A stretch of DNA of 64,000 nt from Marinobacter sp. es.048 (GTDB lineage: Bacteria; Pseudomonadota; Gammaproteobacteria; Pseudomonadales; Oleiphilaceae): assembly GCF_900188435.1 (NCBI RefSeq), contig NZ_FYFA01000002.1, positions 1,426,001-1,490,000 on the forward strand, read 5' to 3'. Shown piece by piece: positions 16,293 to 26,009 of this stretch. Position 1 is the stretch's first letter; every line of letters begins with the position of its first letter. The notes below the pieces were generated by a model. The model saw nothing but the letters and a program-made list of their open reading frames with translations, had not been told where the DNA came from and ran no database searches. The position numbers and the translations under genes are program-made.

Positions 16293-18026
16293 CTATCGAA
16301 CGGCTTTCTCCGGTTCCGGTGTGACCGATTCAGACGATTGCAGCAACTCGCGCAGCACATTCATACGCTCGCGGCTGGCAGAAACATCCGCATTCATCTC
16401 GGGCGTTCCGGCCACAACCGGACGCAGAAGAATGACCAGCTCGCTCTTGCGCGACTGGAAACGCCGCTGCTTGAACAGTTCACCTACCAGCGGGATGTCG
16501 CTGAAGAAGGGAACGGCGGAACTGTTGTCTTCACTGGAGTTCTGGATCAGACCACCGATCACGACAATCTGGCCGCTCTCGGCACGAATCACGCTGTCGG
16601 TTTCACGAACGGTGCTGCTGGCCAGGGGCAGCGTAACGTCCCGCTCGCCAATAGTGATTACCTTTTCCTGGTCGGTCACCTCACTGACCGAGGGATGCAC
16701 GTGCAGGGTGATGACGCCGCTTTCGGAAATCTGGGGTGTCACATCCAGCGAAATGCCCGAGAAGAAGGGGGTCAGCTCCACGGAAGTTGATGTCGAATCG
16801 GTGGCCGTTACGGCGGAATTGTTGTCGTCGAAATCAATATCGGTCACGAAGAACTCGTCGGTACCTACCTTGATCACTGCTTTCTGGTTATTCACCGTTG
16901 AAATCCGGGGGCTGGAGAGAATCTGCACATTGCCCTGTTTACCGAGCAGCTCGATCAGACCGGTAAAGTCGCCGGCACGCACGCTGGCAGAAAACAGGCC
17001 TCCGATATCGGATGTCTGAATGACCTGGCCGGCCAGAGCCTGCGCGGTGAAATCCTCGGGCAGACCATCGGAGGCGGTAATGCTCGACGCGCTCTGGATA
17101 TCCGACCAGTTGATGCCCTGCTGGTAGCCCTCGTTAAGCGCGATCTCCAGGATCTTGGCTTCCAGGATCACCTGACGCTGCATAATCAGCTCGGTGCGTC
17201 GCAGATACTCTTCAACCATGCGCAAATCCTCGGAACCGGCACGAACCATCACCAGACCGGCGCCCGGATTGACGATAACCTGTTGGCCATCACCGCCACC
17301 AACAATCATGCTCAGCGCGCGCTGAATGTCCTGCCAGAAATCCGAAGCCGTTTCCGTGGAAATGGTTGTTCCCACCAGGTTGCGAGTCTCCCCGGAACCA
17401 GTGCTATCGCCATTATTATTAGAACTACCGGAACTGCCACTGCGAGCACCAGTCACCTGCCCGGAACTCACACGGGTCTCGGAGCCGCCCTTGCGTTTGA
17501 AATGCAGGTAATCAATGGGGAACATCCGCGTCTGGATCTGATTGCCCTGAACCCGGAACAATCGGCCATTGCGGCGGATATCCAGGCCATAAAGATCACC
17601 GGCAATATCCATCACTTCCGGTACAGTGACATCACCCAGTCGGAGATCGATACTGGTTCTGACATCGGGATGCACCACCACGTTGTAGCGGGTTCCCTCA
17701 ACCAGCGACTCGAAGAAGCTCGCTGCAGGCACGCCCCGGGCATTGACGTCAAAACGGTCGTCCAGATCCGCGCCGCCGGACAGTGGCGGCAGCAATGCTG
17801 CGCTTATGTCCGCAGGTAAAGGCGTTGAAGGCTCGGTGGATGTGGCCGCCGCCGGTTCTGGTTGCGTGGCCCCTTCAAGGCTTTGGTCAATAGCGTCCGC
17901 AGCATCGGTTGAGGTAGCTGTCGCCGAGCGCATCAACGGGTTGTTACTGCACGCTGTCAAGACCAGGCTCAAGGCCAGTGCACCTGAGATTTTAATGGTT
18001 GTCATGAGTATCCGATTGTCTGTCAT
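16293..18026 (-). CDS. mshL: MSHA outer-membrane secretin MshL
   Basis: A 577-residue secretin forming the outer-membrane pore for the pilus. It has a lipoprotein signal with lipobox LVLTAC, so acylation at the Cys is expected. An N-terminal secretin/TonB-type domain (about 95-165) precedes a Gly/Ser/Asn low-complexity loop (GSSGSSNNNGDSTGSG). The C-terminal secretin beta-domain contains VILEAKILEIALNEGYQQGI and IVVIGGLIQN. The ATG at 18026 overlaps the mshK stop and has GGGG 6 bases upstream; an internal ATG at 18005 would still leave an intact signal. Confidence 0.95.
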   Translation of the reverse strand: MTDNRILMTTIKISGALALSLVLTACSNNPLMRSATATSTDAADAIDQSLEGATQPEPAAATSTEPSTPLPADISAALLPPLSGGADLDDRFDVNARGVPAASFFESLVEGTRYNVVVHPDVRTSIDLRLGDVTVPEVMDIAGDLYGLDIRRNGRLFRVQGNQIQTRMFPIDYLHFKRKGGSETRVSSGQVTGARSGSSGSSNNNGDSTGSGETRNLVGTTISTETASDFWQDIQRALSMIVGGGDGQQVIVNPGAGLVMVRAGSEDLRMVEEYLRRTELIMQRQVILEAKILEIALNEGYQQGINWSDIQSASSITASDGLPEDFTAQALAGQVIQTSDIGGLFSASVRAGDFTGLIELLGKQGNVQILSSPRISTVNNQKAVIKVGTDEFFVTDIDFDDNNSAVTATDSTSTSVELTPFFSGISLDVTPQISESGVITLHVHPSVSEVTDQEKVITIGERDVTLPLASSTVRETDSVIRAESGQIVVIGGLIQNSSEDNSSAVPFFSDIPLVGELFKQRRFQSRKSELVILLRPVVAGTPEMNADVSASRERMNVLRELLQSSESVTPEPEKAVR

Positions 18027-18370
18027 TGAGTTCCCCGAACCGGCGGAAGTCTCTCCAGGTACAACACCCGTTCGCGGCCGTTATCCGTTACCAGGACCCG
18101 ATTGGCGTAGATCCGGATAACCCGCACGTTGTCAAAAACCTGGCCTTCCCTGAGGGCCTCACCTTCGATTACGGCGACACGCCTGTCCTTGCTGAAAAGA
18201 ATGGAATCCAGGGCCAGTGACCGCTCTGGCGCCGGTTTGGCAACTGTCGCCTGCGGACCCGGCGGCCGGGTCGGATCCTGCAGTGCATGGGCCGGGCCCG
18301 CACAAAAAATCACAGAGCCGAGCGCCATGCAAAACCACCAACTTGCTCTTGTATTCAGGCGTCTGCTCAT
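18023..18370 (-). CDS. mshK: MSHA biogenesis protein MshK (PilP-like)
   Basis: Small 115-residue exported protein. A signal sequence (SWWFCMALGSVIFCAGPAHA) is followed by a Pro-rich DPTRPPGPQ segment and a compact beta domain (LDSILFSKDRRVAVIEGEAL ... VYLERLPP-type ending). This is the layout of PilP/GspC-like periplasmic linkers that join the inner-membrane complex to the secretin. The ATG at 18370 begins one base after the mshJ stop; a TTG at 18382 is the only alternative. Confidence 0.82.
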   Translation of the reverse strand: MSRRLNTRASWWFCMALGSVIFCAGPAHALQDPTRPPGPQATVAKPAPERSLALDSILFSKDRRVAVIEGEALREGQVFDNVRVIRIYANRVLVTDNGRERVLYLERLPPVRGTQ

Positions 18371-18371
18371 C

Positions 18372-19061
18372 TCATACCCCAAGCCAGGCCTGATCCAGGC
18401 TCAGCGTTTGCACTCTGATGACGGCCTCTCCCGAGGGCCAGTCTCCCGCGCTGTATTCCAGCCTGATCCAGCCGAGGCGCTCATCCATCGCCTCCAGCCG
18501 CTGCAGGTAGTTCAGTACATCGAGGTAGCTCCCCTTGATCCGGAGCTCGACATCGTGGGCATACAGCAGTGGCTCAGGCGCCGCCTGCGGCTCCTGAGAC
18601 GACTGCTCTGGTGCACCCGGTGCGAAAACCGGGGTTGGAGTCTGTAGCTCGAGGGCCTGCAACTCCAGCGATTCCTGGGCTGCCAGAATATTCCTGAGCA
18701 GTGCCACCATCGCTGTGGGTGCGATCAATTGCCCCGTGGTATCGGCGATCTGCTGATCGAGCCGTTCCAGTCTCTGCTGCCGGGCGTTTAGCTGATTGCG
18801 CAATTCCCGGGAGGGATCGGTCGCGAGCTGTGCATCGAGCGTCTGTTGCTGCGCCAGCAGGTCATCACGACTGGTGGACAGCATCTGGAGGCGATTCTCC
18901 AGGCTCTGGTGCCGTTGCTGCAATGGCGTAACCGCAAGCTCCCAGACCACAAACAGGACAAGCACCAGCGCCGTGAGCATAATCAGTGCCCGCTCACGAA
19001 TCGGGCGCAGGTTATACCACTGCGCCGCTCGTGCCAGGGAGGTGTTGGACGCATCCGCCAT
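18372..19061 (-). CDS. mshJ: MSHA biogenesis protein MshJ (PilO-like)
   Basis: A 229-residue bitopic protein. The N-terminal cytoplasmic segment is followed by one transmembrane helix (ALIMLTALVLVLFVVWELAV) and a long coiled coil from about 55 to 115 (LENRLQMLSTSRDDLLAQQ and after). The C-terminal small alpha/beta domain contains VELRIKGSYLDVLNYLQRLE, a typical PilO/GspM element. It pairs with the PilN-like product of the preceding gene. The ATG shares one base with that gene's stop. Confidence 0.87.
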   Translation of the reverse strand: MADASNTSLARAAQWYNLRPIRERALIMLTALVLVLFVVWELAVTPLQQRHQSLENRLQMLSTSRDDLLAQQQTLDAQLATDPSRELRNQLNARQQRLERLDQQIADTTGQLIAPTAMVALLRNILAAQESLELQALELQTPTPVFAPGAPEQSSQEPQAAPEPLLYAHDVELRIKGSYLDVLNYLQRLEAMDERLGWIRLEYSAGDWPSGEAVIRVQTLSLDQAWLGV

Positions 19062-19666
19062 CAGTTTGCCTCCCCGTCCCGTTTACTGGAAACATGAAAA
19101 TCGATCCAGCGGCCCTCGTCCGACCGTGACAACCGGAACACACCAAAAGTTTTTCCGGCAAAGGCCGCCTCTTCCCCCAGATTTTCAAGGTATAGGGGCA
19201 CCAAAGCGCCATCACGGCTACGCCCCTCAATGGTGACTTTGTCCGGGCCCGACTCGAGAGTAACGTCGGTTAGCCAGACGTCTTTCGGGATCTGCCGTGC
19301 CAGTGCTGACAATTGCGGCGAGAAGTTGCGGCCTTCCGAGAGCACCAGGCTCTCCACCCGTGCCAACAAACGCTGGCGACGGGCAAGGGTCTGGGTAACG
19401 CGGTTCAGAGCCTCTTCCACTTCTGCATCCGGCTGGCGGGCTTGGACCGCCGCTGAAAGCTCCGCCACAGCCTGTTCAAGCTGCTGATTCTGCCGATCCA
19501 GACGCGAGGCCTTGTTGGCCATCACGGAGTTCTCGTAGGTCAGGAAACCGGCCACGAACGCCACCAGCAGCAATCCCACAAGCAGAACACCAACCGCCGT
19601 CCCCGCCTGGAGCCTTTCCTTACGCGGGCGAAGTTCGTCTGTGTACAGGTTGACCTGCTGGATCAT
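19061..19666 (-). CDS. MSHA biogenesis PilN-like protein
   Basis: A 201-residue protein with the PilN N-terminal motif QVNLYTDELRPRKERL, one transmembrane helix (VGVLLVGLLLVAFVAGFLTY) and a coiled coil (about 45-95). The C-terminal domain resembles PilN (VWLTDVTLESGPDKVTIEGR). In other msh clusters this second gene is annotated as part of MshI or as a PilN-domain protein, so no symbol is given. The start at 19666 overlaps the preceding stop by ATGA; a longer frame from 19717 lies within mshI. Confidence 0.85.
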   Translation of the reverse strand: MIQQVNLYTDELRPRKERLQAGTAVGVLLVGLLLVAFVAGFLTYENSVMANKASRLDRQNQQLEQAVAELSAAVQARQPDAEVEEALNRVTQTLARRQRLLARVESLVLSEGRNFSPQLSALARQIPKDVWLTDVTLESGPDKVTIEGRSRDGALVPLYLENLGEEAAFAGKTFGVFRLSRSDEGRWIDFHVSSKRDGEAN

Positions 19667-20595
19667 GGGCGCCCGTCCCCCGGCATTGGCAAGCATGCGC
19701 TCCAGGCAGGCAGGCAACGACTGTCCAGATCGGCCTGAAGGCCCAGGGCGCTCCAGTCGAGGGTTTCAATACTAGCGGCCAAATAGGAGGACAGCATGGA
19801 GGCGAGTGGCAGGACACTGTCGCGGGCGACGAGACGGATCATCGCCGGCGGCACCTGGCCCAGCTGGCTTTCGTAGTAGTCGAGAGAACGCTGCATTTCC
19901 AGAGCCAACGACTGAACGGCCGATTCCTGGCGGGCAGCATCACGGAGGTCATCGGAGGTCACATCCAGTTTGCGCGACAGATACAGGGTATTGTCTCTGC
20001 AGATCACCATCTGGCCGTAATTGTCTTTCAAATGCACCAGTGCTGCCCCGCGACGATTCTCATCCAGCCGGCACACCAGGTTTCGCAACGCCAGCTCTGC
20101 GATATCAATGCGCTCCAGCTCCAGGCCCGCCTCCTGAACCAGCCGAACCAGTTCCGAGACCAGAACTTTCCGGGCCGCGACCACGTTAACCAGCTCTCCG
20201 CGGCCACGGGAAGCATCCCGGGGAAAGGGAAATACATCGGAAACGGCTTCGGACGGACTGAAGTCCAGAAAATCCTTCAACTTCCACTTGAGGGCATCAC
20301 CCAGCTCAGATTCCTCGATGCCTTCCGGGCGATCCATCTGGAATACCTGATACTGGTCCAGAGGCAGCACAAGCGTCGTCGCAGCGCCCGACCAACCGTG
20401 ATCTTCCACCAACCCGGCGAGGGCCTCGAGACGCCTGGCAGGCAGACAATCAGTAAAGCCGGATAGCCCTGCATCGGATCCGCCGGATTCCGCCCAGGCA
20501 ATGCCGTCCGGGCGAATCTCAAGGCAGACCTGCAGGCGCGTCCTGGCGATTCTGAACAGGCCGGTCAGTTTTCGTAATATCGGTGTCTTTGTCAT
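19663..20595 (-). CDS. mshI: MSHA biogenesis protein MshI (PilM-like)
   Basis: First gene of the msh operon, about 310 residues, an actin-fold PilM-like cytoplasmic protein that binds the PilN-type N-terminus. Recognisable segments are VCLEIRPDGIAWAES, an acidic-basic region LGDALKWKLKDFLDFSP and AALVHLKDNYGQMVICRDN (phosphate-type motif). The start is uncertain: ATG 20595 gives the usual short N-terminus, while an upstream ATG at 20628 has GAGG but only 3 bases of spacing. Codons above 20628 read through the promoter region and are not expected to be translated. Confidence 0.85.
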   Translation of the reverse strand: MTKTPILRKLTGLFRIARTRLQVCLEIRPDGIAWAESGGSDAGLSGFTDCLPARRLEALAGLVEDHGWSGAATTLVLPLDQYQVFQMDRPEGIEESELGDALKWKLKDFLDFSPSEAVSDVFPFPRDASRGRGELVNVVAARKVLVSELVRLVQEAGLELERIDIAELALRNLVCRLDENRRGAALVHLKDNYGQMVICRDNTLYLSRKLDVTSDDLRDAARQESAVQSLALEMQRSLDYYESQLGQVPPAMIRLVARDSVLPLASMLSSYLAASIETLDWSALGLQADLDSRCLPAWSACLPMPGDGRP

Positions 20596-20643
20596 GGGGT
20601 CCGCAAAAAGGATCCAAAGGCCACTCATCAGCCTCGCGTCACT

Positions 20644-20649
20644 ATTATA
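20644..20649 (-). promoter_or_regulatory. Possible -10 box of the msh operon
   Basis: Reading on the minus strand, TATAAT occurs 49-54 bases before the mshI ATG in an AT-rich stretch. No good -35 hexamer is found at 16-18 bases; TTGCAG lies 22 bases upstream, too far. It could be an activator-dependent promoter for the whole 17-gene cluster, but the evidence is only a hexamer match. Confidence 0.3.
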
Positions 20650-20758
20650 TTGCCCAAAAAACCGGCATTTTCTGCAATGGATTACATAATAGATGAGAAA
20701 GCGAACGTAACTCCACGTTTTTTTGGCTGATTTCACACCGTTTTTGCATGTCAGTAAC

Positions 20759-20789
20759 AATAAAGCCCCCGCGATGCGGAGGCTTTATT
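20759..20789. terminator. Bidirectional terminator after ssb
   Basis: AATAAAGCC (20759-20767) pairs with GGCTTTATT (20781-20789), with an inner CCGC/GCGG stem, giving about 13 base pairs and a short loop. On the minus strand the stem ends in CTTTATTGTT after the ssb stop, so it would end ssb transcripts just upstream of the msh promoter region. Confidence 0.75.
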
Positions 20790-20826
20790 GGGTTCGGATA
20801 CTCAAATCCCGTTTCTTTTATCAACT

Positions 20827-21351
20827 CTAGAACGGAATGTCATCATCAAAGTCGTCAACCGGCTCGGGCACGCTGCCCTGCGAAGGCTGATTGCTGTAGC
20901 CACCGGATTGCGGTGGCGGATTGTTCTGCTGTCCAGCCGACGCGTTGTAGCCGGACTGCTGAGGCCGTCCTGCCGGCGCGCCCTGGCTCATTCCGCCTTC
21001 GCCGCCACGACTGTCCAGCATCTGCATCTGCCCATTGATATCCACCACAACCTCGGTGGTATAGACATCCTGCCCTTCCTTGTTCTGCCATTTGCGGGTC
21101 TGCAGCTTGCCCTCAATGTAAACCTTCGAGCCCTTGCGCAGGTACTGGCCCGCAACTTCGGCGATCTTGCCGAACATGACAACCCTGTGCCATTCGGTTT
21201 TTGGCACCAACTGGCCAGTCTGACGATCCTTGTAGCTTTCGTCTGTTGCAAGGTTCAGGTTTACTACGGCATTGCCGTTGGGGGTGTAGCGGGTATCCGG
21301 GTCCTGCCCCAGATTACCGATTAGTATGACCTTGTTTACGCCTCGTGCCAT
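20827..21351 (-). CDS. ssb: Single-stranded DNA-binding protein
   Basis: A 174-residue SSB that coats single-stranded DNA in replication, recombination and repair. The N-terminal OB fold ([20 protein letters not shown], then [20 protein letters not shown] and [13 protein letters not shown]) ends near residue 110. A flexible Gly/Gln/Pro linker follows, and then the acidic protein-interaction tip DDFDDDIPF. The length is normal for the class. The gene starts at an ATG with AGGAG about 9 bases upstream. Linkage with uvrA is conserved in gammaproteobacteria, here with an MFS gene between them as in Pseudomonas. Confidence 0.98.
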   Translation of the reverse strand: MARGVNKVILIGNLGQDPDTRYTPNGNAVVNLNLATDESYKDRQTGQLVPKTEWHRVVMFGKIAEVAGQYLRKGSKVYIEGKLQTRKWQNKEGQDVYTTEVVVDINGQMQMLDSRGGEGGMSQGAPAGRPQQSGYNASAGQQNNPPPQSGGYSNQPSQGSVPEPVDDFDDDIPF

Positions 21352-21408
21352 GTTCTGCTCCTGACTTTGTTTTCAGGGACGCCCGCGTTCCGTGCGAGCC
21401 TCCGGATT

Positions 21409-22779
21409 TCAAGAATGGTTAGCCTGCCGGACAAAGGAAAAGTCCGCAAGTAACGCTTCATCAAATTGCTGACGATCCACCTTAAGATAGGCGGTGGCAG
21501 CGTCTTCCACAATCACCACATCCTGAACGCCCGGAAGGCGGCGGAGATTGTCATCGATGTCGTCGTACTGGTCGTTCATTACCTGCTGCAACTGTACCAC
21601 GAAACTTGTGGTGTGACCGGGCGCGGGCATAGTGAGCGCTATCAATAGCCAGAGGCCCAGCACTACCACCATGAACCAGAGTACGCCCTGTAGCCCGGCG
21701 ACCTCCAGAAGGTAGCCTCCGAGAGCGCCCCCCAGAAACGCGCCCATAAACTGGGAGGAGGAGTAGACCCCCATTGCTGTACCTTTGCTTGCAGCCGGCG
21801 CCTCCTTGCTGATCAATGACGGCAGGCTGGCCTCGAGCAGGTTGAAGGCCATAAAGAAGAAAAACAGCACAGCCCAGGCCGCAACCAGGCTGCCGGAGAC
21901 ACCGGTAAACCCGGCAGTGGCCAATGTCAGCAAGGCAATCGCGCCGCAAAGCACCGGCTTCATCCTGCGTTTTTTCTCGCCAATGATGATGAACGGCACC
22001 ATGGCAAAAAAAGAGGTGACCATCACGCTCAGGTAGAACCACCAGTGTGAACTGCTGGCAAGCCCAAACTGCTCCTGAAGCATGGAGGGAAACACCAGAA
22101 ACAGGGCGGTAAGCACCAGGTGCAGGGCAAAGATACCGAAATCCAACCGTAGCAGACGACCGTCTGAAAGCACCCGGCTCAACATCTCTCTGGCAGGATG
22201 AGTGTCGGGGCTGGTCTTGTGTTGATGGGGAGTCGGAACCAGACGGTTTACTATCACCATCGCCACGACGGCCAGCGCAGCGGTGGTGTAGAAGATCCCG
22301 GACAGCCCCCACCAAGCCCCAAGAAGGGGTCCAAGAACCAGCGAGACCGAAAACGACAGACCAATCGTGATCCCTACCGTCGCCATTGCCTTGGTCCGCT
22401 CTTCTTCCCGGGTCAGGTCACTGAGCAGCGCCATCAGCACACTGGCGATCGCACCGGCCCCCTGAAGAATCCGACCGGCAATCACAACGTATATGGAGTC
22501 CGTGGCCGCGGCCAGAAGACTGCCAGCGGCAAATAATACGAGCCCGATGTAGATCATGCGCTTACGGCCGACCCGATCAGACAGCATGCCGAAGGGAATC
22601 TGCAACAGGGCCTGGCTGAGACCGTACGCGCCTATAGCAAAACCCAGCAGGGCTGGTGTCGCATCCTTGAGATCTTCGCCCAGCAACATGAATACCGGCA
22701 GCACCATGAACAGTCCGAGCATACGCATGGCGTAGACAGACGCCAGGGCGAATACGGAGCGTTTTTCCAGCGCATTCAT
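21409..22779 (-). CDS. MFS transporter with soluble C-terminal extension
   Basis: A 456-residue major facilitator protein with about 12 predicted membrane helices over residues 1-390. It has the family motif GxLSDRxGRK in the loop after helix 2 (GMLSDRVGRKRMIYIG). The substrate is unknown; drug or metabolite export is typical for this subgroup. The last 65 residues (QVMNDQYDDIDDNLRRLPGV and VVIVEDAATAYLKVD) form a soluble extension resembling a small ferredoxin-like or heavy-metal-associated fold, without a CxxC. The gene sits between ssb and uvrA on the ssb strand, divergent from uvrA. Confidence 0.85.
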   Translation of the reverse strand: MNALEKRSVFALASVYAMRMLGLFMVLPVFMLLGEDLKDATPALLGFAIGAYGLSQALLQIPFGMLSDRVGRKRMIYIGLVLFAAGSLLAAATDSIYVVIAGRILQGAGAIASVLMALLSDLTREEERTKAMATVGITIGLSFSVSLVLGPLLGAWWGLSGIFYTTAALAVVAMVIVNRLVPTPHQHKTSPDTHPAREMLSRVLSDGRLLRLDFGIFALHLVLTALFLVFPSMLQEQFGLASSSHWWFYLSVMVTSFFAMVPFIIIGEKKRRMKPVLCGAIALLTLATAGFTGVSGSLVAAWAVLFFFFMAFNLLEASLPSLISKEAPAASKGTAMGVYSSSQFMGAFLGGALGGYLLEVAGLQGVLWFMVVVLGLWLLIALTMPAPGHTTSFVVQLQQVMNDQYDDIDDNLRRLPGVQDVVIVEDAATAYLKVDRQQFDEALLADFSFVRQANHS

Positions 22780-22932
22780 GGCAATTACGTACCTCAGCCG
22801 GGGTTGAAAGCGGTCAGATTGAGGGCAGATACCCTTCGCAGGCGGCGCATTGTAGCAGAAGGGGCGCTGGCGGGGGACAGGTCCCTTGCCGCTTATCCCG
22901 GTATCATTTTCGCCGCAGCCGACCCAACGCGG

Positions 22933-22938
22933 TATAAT
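22933..22938 (+). promoter_or_regulatory. Possible -10 box of uvrA
   Basis: A consensus TATAAT lies 27-32 bases before the uvrA ATG. The region 17-18 bases upstream (TCGCCG/TTCGCC) is a poor -35. No LexA box with CTG-N10-CAG spacing was found in the 185-base intergenic region, so SOS control cannot be supported here. Confidence 0.4.
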
Positions 22939-22964
22939 TTTCGTTTTTATCCGAGCGAGGTGTT

Positions 22965-25787
22965 ATGGACCATATCCAGATCAAAGGGGCACGAACCCAC
23001 AACCTGAAGAACATCGACCTGGATATGCCACGGGACAAGCTGATCGTGATCACCGGCCTCTCCGGTTCCGGCAAATCGTCCCTTGCCTTCGACACCCTCT
23101 ACGCCGAAGGCCAGCGCCGCTACGTGGAATCGCTGTCCACCTATGCCCGGCAGTTTCTCTCAATGATGGAGAAACCGGATGTGGACCATATCGAGGGCCT
23201 GTCGCCGGCCATATCCATTGAGCAGAAGTCCACTTCCCACAACCCGCGCTCGACGGTTGGCACCATCACCGAAATCTACGATTACCTGCGCCTGCTCTTT
23301 GCCCGTGCCGGTGAACCGCGATGCCCCGACCATGGCCAACCCCTGGAAGCGCAGACCATCAGCCAGATGGTGGATCAGGTGGTCGCCATGCCAGAGGACA
23401 GCAAACTGATGATCCTGGCACCGGTGATCCGGGACCGGAAGGGCGAGCACTTGCAGGTTATCGAAACCATGCGCAGCCAGGGCTTCATCCGCCTGCGGGT
23501 GGATGGCACCGTTTACGACATTGACGATGTGCCGGCCCTGGACAAGAAACGCAAGCACCAGATTGATGTGGTCGTCGATCGGTTCAAGGTCAAGCCGGGG
23601 CTTGAGCAGCGACTGGCAGAGAGTTTCGAAACTGCACTGGGCCTGGCAGACGGGATTTCCCTGGTCGCACCTATGACCGGCGAAGGCGAAGAACACACCT
23701 TCTCCGCTCGTTACGCCTGCACCCAGTGCGGCTATGCCCTGAGTGAGCTCGAGCCAAAACTGTTTTCCTTTAACAACCCCGCAGGCGCCTGCCCCACCTG
23801 CGACGGACTCGGAGTCAAACAGTTCTTCGATCCGGAGAAGATTGTTCACCACCCGGAGGCGACTCTGGCGTCCGGGGCGATAAAAGGCTGGGATCGTCGG
23901 GCCGTCTACTACTTCCAGATGCTGGGCAGCGTGGCAGATCACTACGGCATCGATCTGGAAACGCCCTGGGTGGATTTACCTGAGGATTTCCGCAACGTCC
24001 TTTTGTTCGGCTCGGGCGATGAGGATATCCCATTCCGTTATGTGAATTCCCGTGGCCAGATCATGGAGAAGGCCCATCCATTCGAGGGCATTCTGCCGAA
24101 CCTCGAACGGCGCTACCGTGAGACCGACTCACAGAGCATGCGCGAGGAACTGGCCCGTAACCTCAGCACCCAACCGTGCAAAGAGTGCGGCGGCTCCCGT
24201 CTGCGCCGTAGCGCCCGCCATGTGTTTATTGAAGAGCACAATATTTCTGATGTCACCCACCTGCCGGTTGGCGAAGCCCACGACTACTTCGAAACCCTGG
24301 CGCTGCCTGGGCGGAAAGGCGAAATTGCCGAGAAAATTCTGAAGGAAGTACGTCAGAGGCTCCAGTTCCTGGTAAATGTAGGTCTGGAATACCTGACCCT
24401 TGAGCGCAGTGCCGACACCCTGTCGGGGGGAGAAGCTCAGCGTATTCGCCTGGCAAGCCAGATCGGCGCCGGGCTGGTGGGCGTCATGTACATTCTCGAC
24501 GAACCCTCCATCGGGCTTCACCAGCGGGACAATGACCGCCTGCTGGCCACCCTCACCCACCTGCGGGATCTGGGCAACACGGTGATTGTCGTCGAACACG
24601 ATGAAGACGCCATTCGCGCCGCGGATCATGTGATCGATATCGGTCCAGGCGCCGGCGTTCATGGCGGTCACATCATCGGTCAGGGCACGCCTCAACAGAT
24701 CATCGACAACCCCGACTCTCTCACGGGCCAGTATCTGAATGGCAGCCGGGAAATAGCCATCCCCAAACAGCGGAACACAGGCAGCGGGAAGTCGGTAACA
24801 CTGGCCGGCGCCACCGGCAACAACCTGAAAGACGTGACTCTCAACCTGCCCCTGGGAATCATGACCTGTATCACCGGCGTTTCCGGTTCGGGCAAGTCGA
24901 CTCTGATCAACAGCACCCTGTATCCGGTGGCTGCCGCCAAACTCAACAAGGCCACCAGCCTGAACCACGCGCCCTATCAATCACTCAAGGGCCTGGATCA
25001 CCTGGACAAGGTCATCGACATCGACCAGAGCCCCATCGGCCGCACCCCGCGCTCCAACCCGGCCACCTACACCGGACTGTTTACGCCGATTCGCGAACTC
25101 TTCGCCGGAACCCAGGAGGCACGCTCCCGCGGTTACAAGCCCGGGCGCTTTTCCTTCAACGTGAAGGGTGGCCGGTGCGAGGCCTGCCAGGGCGACGGGG
25201 TAATTAAAGTGGAAATGCACTTCCTGCCGGATGTCTACGTTCCCTGCGATGTATGCAAAGGGAAACGCTACAACCGTGAAACGCTGGAGGTCCGTTACAA
25301 GGGCAAGAACATCAACGAAGTGCTGGAGATGACCGTTGAGGAGGGCCGCGATTTCTTCGATGCCGTGCCTTTCCTCGCCCGCAAACTCCAGACCCTGATG
25401 GATGTAGGCCTCTCCTACATCCGCCTCGGCCAAAGCGCCGTGACCCTCTCCGGCGGTGAAGCCCAGCGGGTGAAGCTGGCAAAGGAATTGTCGAAGCGTG
25501 ATACCGGCAAAACTTTGTACATTCTGGATGAGCCAACCACGGGCCTGCACTTTTACGACATCCAGCAACTGCTGAACGTCCTTGAGCGCCTGCGTGACCA
25601 TGGCAACACCATTGTGGTGATCGAGCATAACCTGGATGTAATCAAAACCGCAGACTGGATTATCGACCTTGGCCCGGAAGGCGGCTCCGGTGGCGGCCAG
25701 ATCATTGCCGAGGGCACACCCGAGGAGGTTGCGGAGAATGCCGCTTCTCACACAGGCCTCTATCTGAAGCCAATGCTGACGAAGTAA
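22965..25787 (+). CDS. uvrA: Excinuclease ABC subunit A
   Basis: UvrA recognises DNA damage and loads UvrB in nucleotide excision repair. The protein is 940 residues, full length. It has two ABC ATPase halves: Walker [17 protein letters not shown] near residue 31 and [16 protein letters not shown] near 640, and signature motifs [16 protein letters not shown] and [15 protein letters not shown]. Zinc-binding motifs are visible: CTQCGYA ... CPTCDGLG in the first half, and CEACQGDG followed after about 20 residues by [10 protein letters not shown] in the second. The ATG has GCGAGG 6 bases upstream. It is followed by a large palindrome and a bidirectional terminator shared with rplQ. Confidence 0.98.
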   Translation: MDHIQIKGARTHNLKNIDLDMPRDKLIVITGLSGSGKSSLAFDTLYAEGQRRYVESLSTYARQFLSMMEKPDVDHIEGLSPAISIEQKSTSHNPRSTVGTITEIYDYLRLLFARAGEPRCPDHGQPLEAQTISQMVDQVVAMPEDSKLMILAPVIRDRKGEHLQVIETMRSQGFIRLRVDGTVYDIDDVPALDKKRKHQIDVVVDRFKVKPGLEQRLAESFETALGLADGISLVAPMTGEGEEHTFSARYACTQCGYALSELEPKLFSFNNPAGACPTCDGLGVKQFFDPEKIVHHPEATLASGAIKGWDRRAVYYFQMLGSVADHYGIDLETPWVDLPEDFRNVLLFGSGDEDIPFRYVNSRGQIMEKAHPFEGILPNLERRYRETDSQSMREELARNLSTQPCKECGGSRLRRSARHVFIEEHNISDVTHLPVGEAHDYFETLALPGRKGEIAEKILKEVRQRLQFLVNVGLEYLTLERSADTLSGGEAQRIRLASQIGAGLVGVMYILDEPSIGLHQRDNDRLLATLTHLRDLGNTVIVVEHDEDAIRAADHVIDIGPGAGVHGGHIIGQGTPQQIIDNPDSLTGQYLNGSREIAIPKQRNTGSGKSVTLAGATGNNLKDVTLNLPLGIMTCITGVSGSGKSTLINSTLYPVAAAKLNKATSLNHAPYQSLKGLDHLDKVIDIDQSPIGRTPRSNPATYTGLFTPIRELFAGTQEARSRGYKPGRFSFNVKGGRCEACQGDGVIKVEMHFLPDVYVPCDVCKGKRYNRETLEVRYKGKNINEVLEMTVEEGRDFFDAVPFLARKLQTLMDVGLSYIRLGQSAVTLSGGEAQRVKLAKELSKRDTGKTLYILDEPTTGLHFYDIQQLLNVLERLRDHGNTIVVIEHNLDVIKTADWIIDLGPEGGSGGGQIIAEGTPEEVAENAASHTGLYLKPMLTK

Positions 25788-25819
25788 TTGGCGGCAAAGG
25801 AAGAGGTTTGTCGGCGAGG

Positions 25820-25902
25820 GGGGGTGGAGGTTTATTTTCTGCCGGAAAAAGATGTCTGAGCGACGCGAGTTATTTTTCCAAAGAAAATAAACCTCCACCC
25901 CC
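25820..25902. repeat. Long nested intergenic palindrome after uvrA
   Basis: A perfect 21-base inverted repeat (25820-25840 against 25882-25902, key sequence GGTGGAGGTTTATTTTCT) surrounds a 41-base centre. Inside it a second stem GGAAAAA (25844-25850) pairs with TTTTTCC (25873-25879) around a 22-base loop. Beyond the perfect arms, GGCG/CGCC extends the outer stem with one mismatch. It is not a simple terminator, because no T run follows on either strand. It looks like a mobile or repeated intergenic element. Confidence 0.8.
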
Positions 25903-25952
25903 GCGCCAGCCACCCTTACTTCCAGGCTACTAGTTATATACAACCGAGGCAC

Positions 25953-25988
25953 AAAAAAACCGGGACCCTTACGGAACCCGGTTTTTTT
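25953..25988. terminator. Bidirectional terminator between uvrA and rplQ
   Basis: Seven A residues followed by CCGGG pair with CCCGG followed by seven T residues, across a 12-base loop. The symmetrical A and T tracts make it work for uvrA on the + strand and for the alpha operon (rplQ) on the - strand. Confidence 0.92.
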
Positions 25989-26009
25989 GATTGGCCGAAG
26001 CCGAGGAAA

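Noticed and set aside
21361-21376. CTG-N10-CAG palindrome (CTGACTTTGTTTTCAG) before ssb as a LexA box
   Set aside because: The spacing fits but the fourth bases are A/T instead of the required T/A, the centre is not alternating AT, and it lies within the ribosome-site region. Too weak to call.
22867-22880. CTGGCGGGGGACAG before uvrA as an SOS box
   Set aside because: Spacing between CTG and CAG is 8, not 10, and the centre is G-rich.
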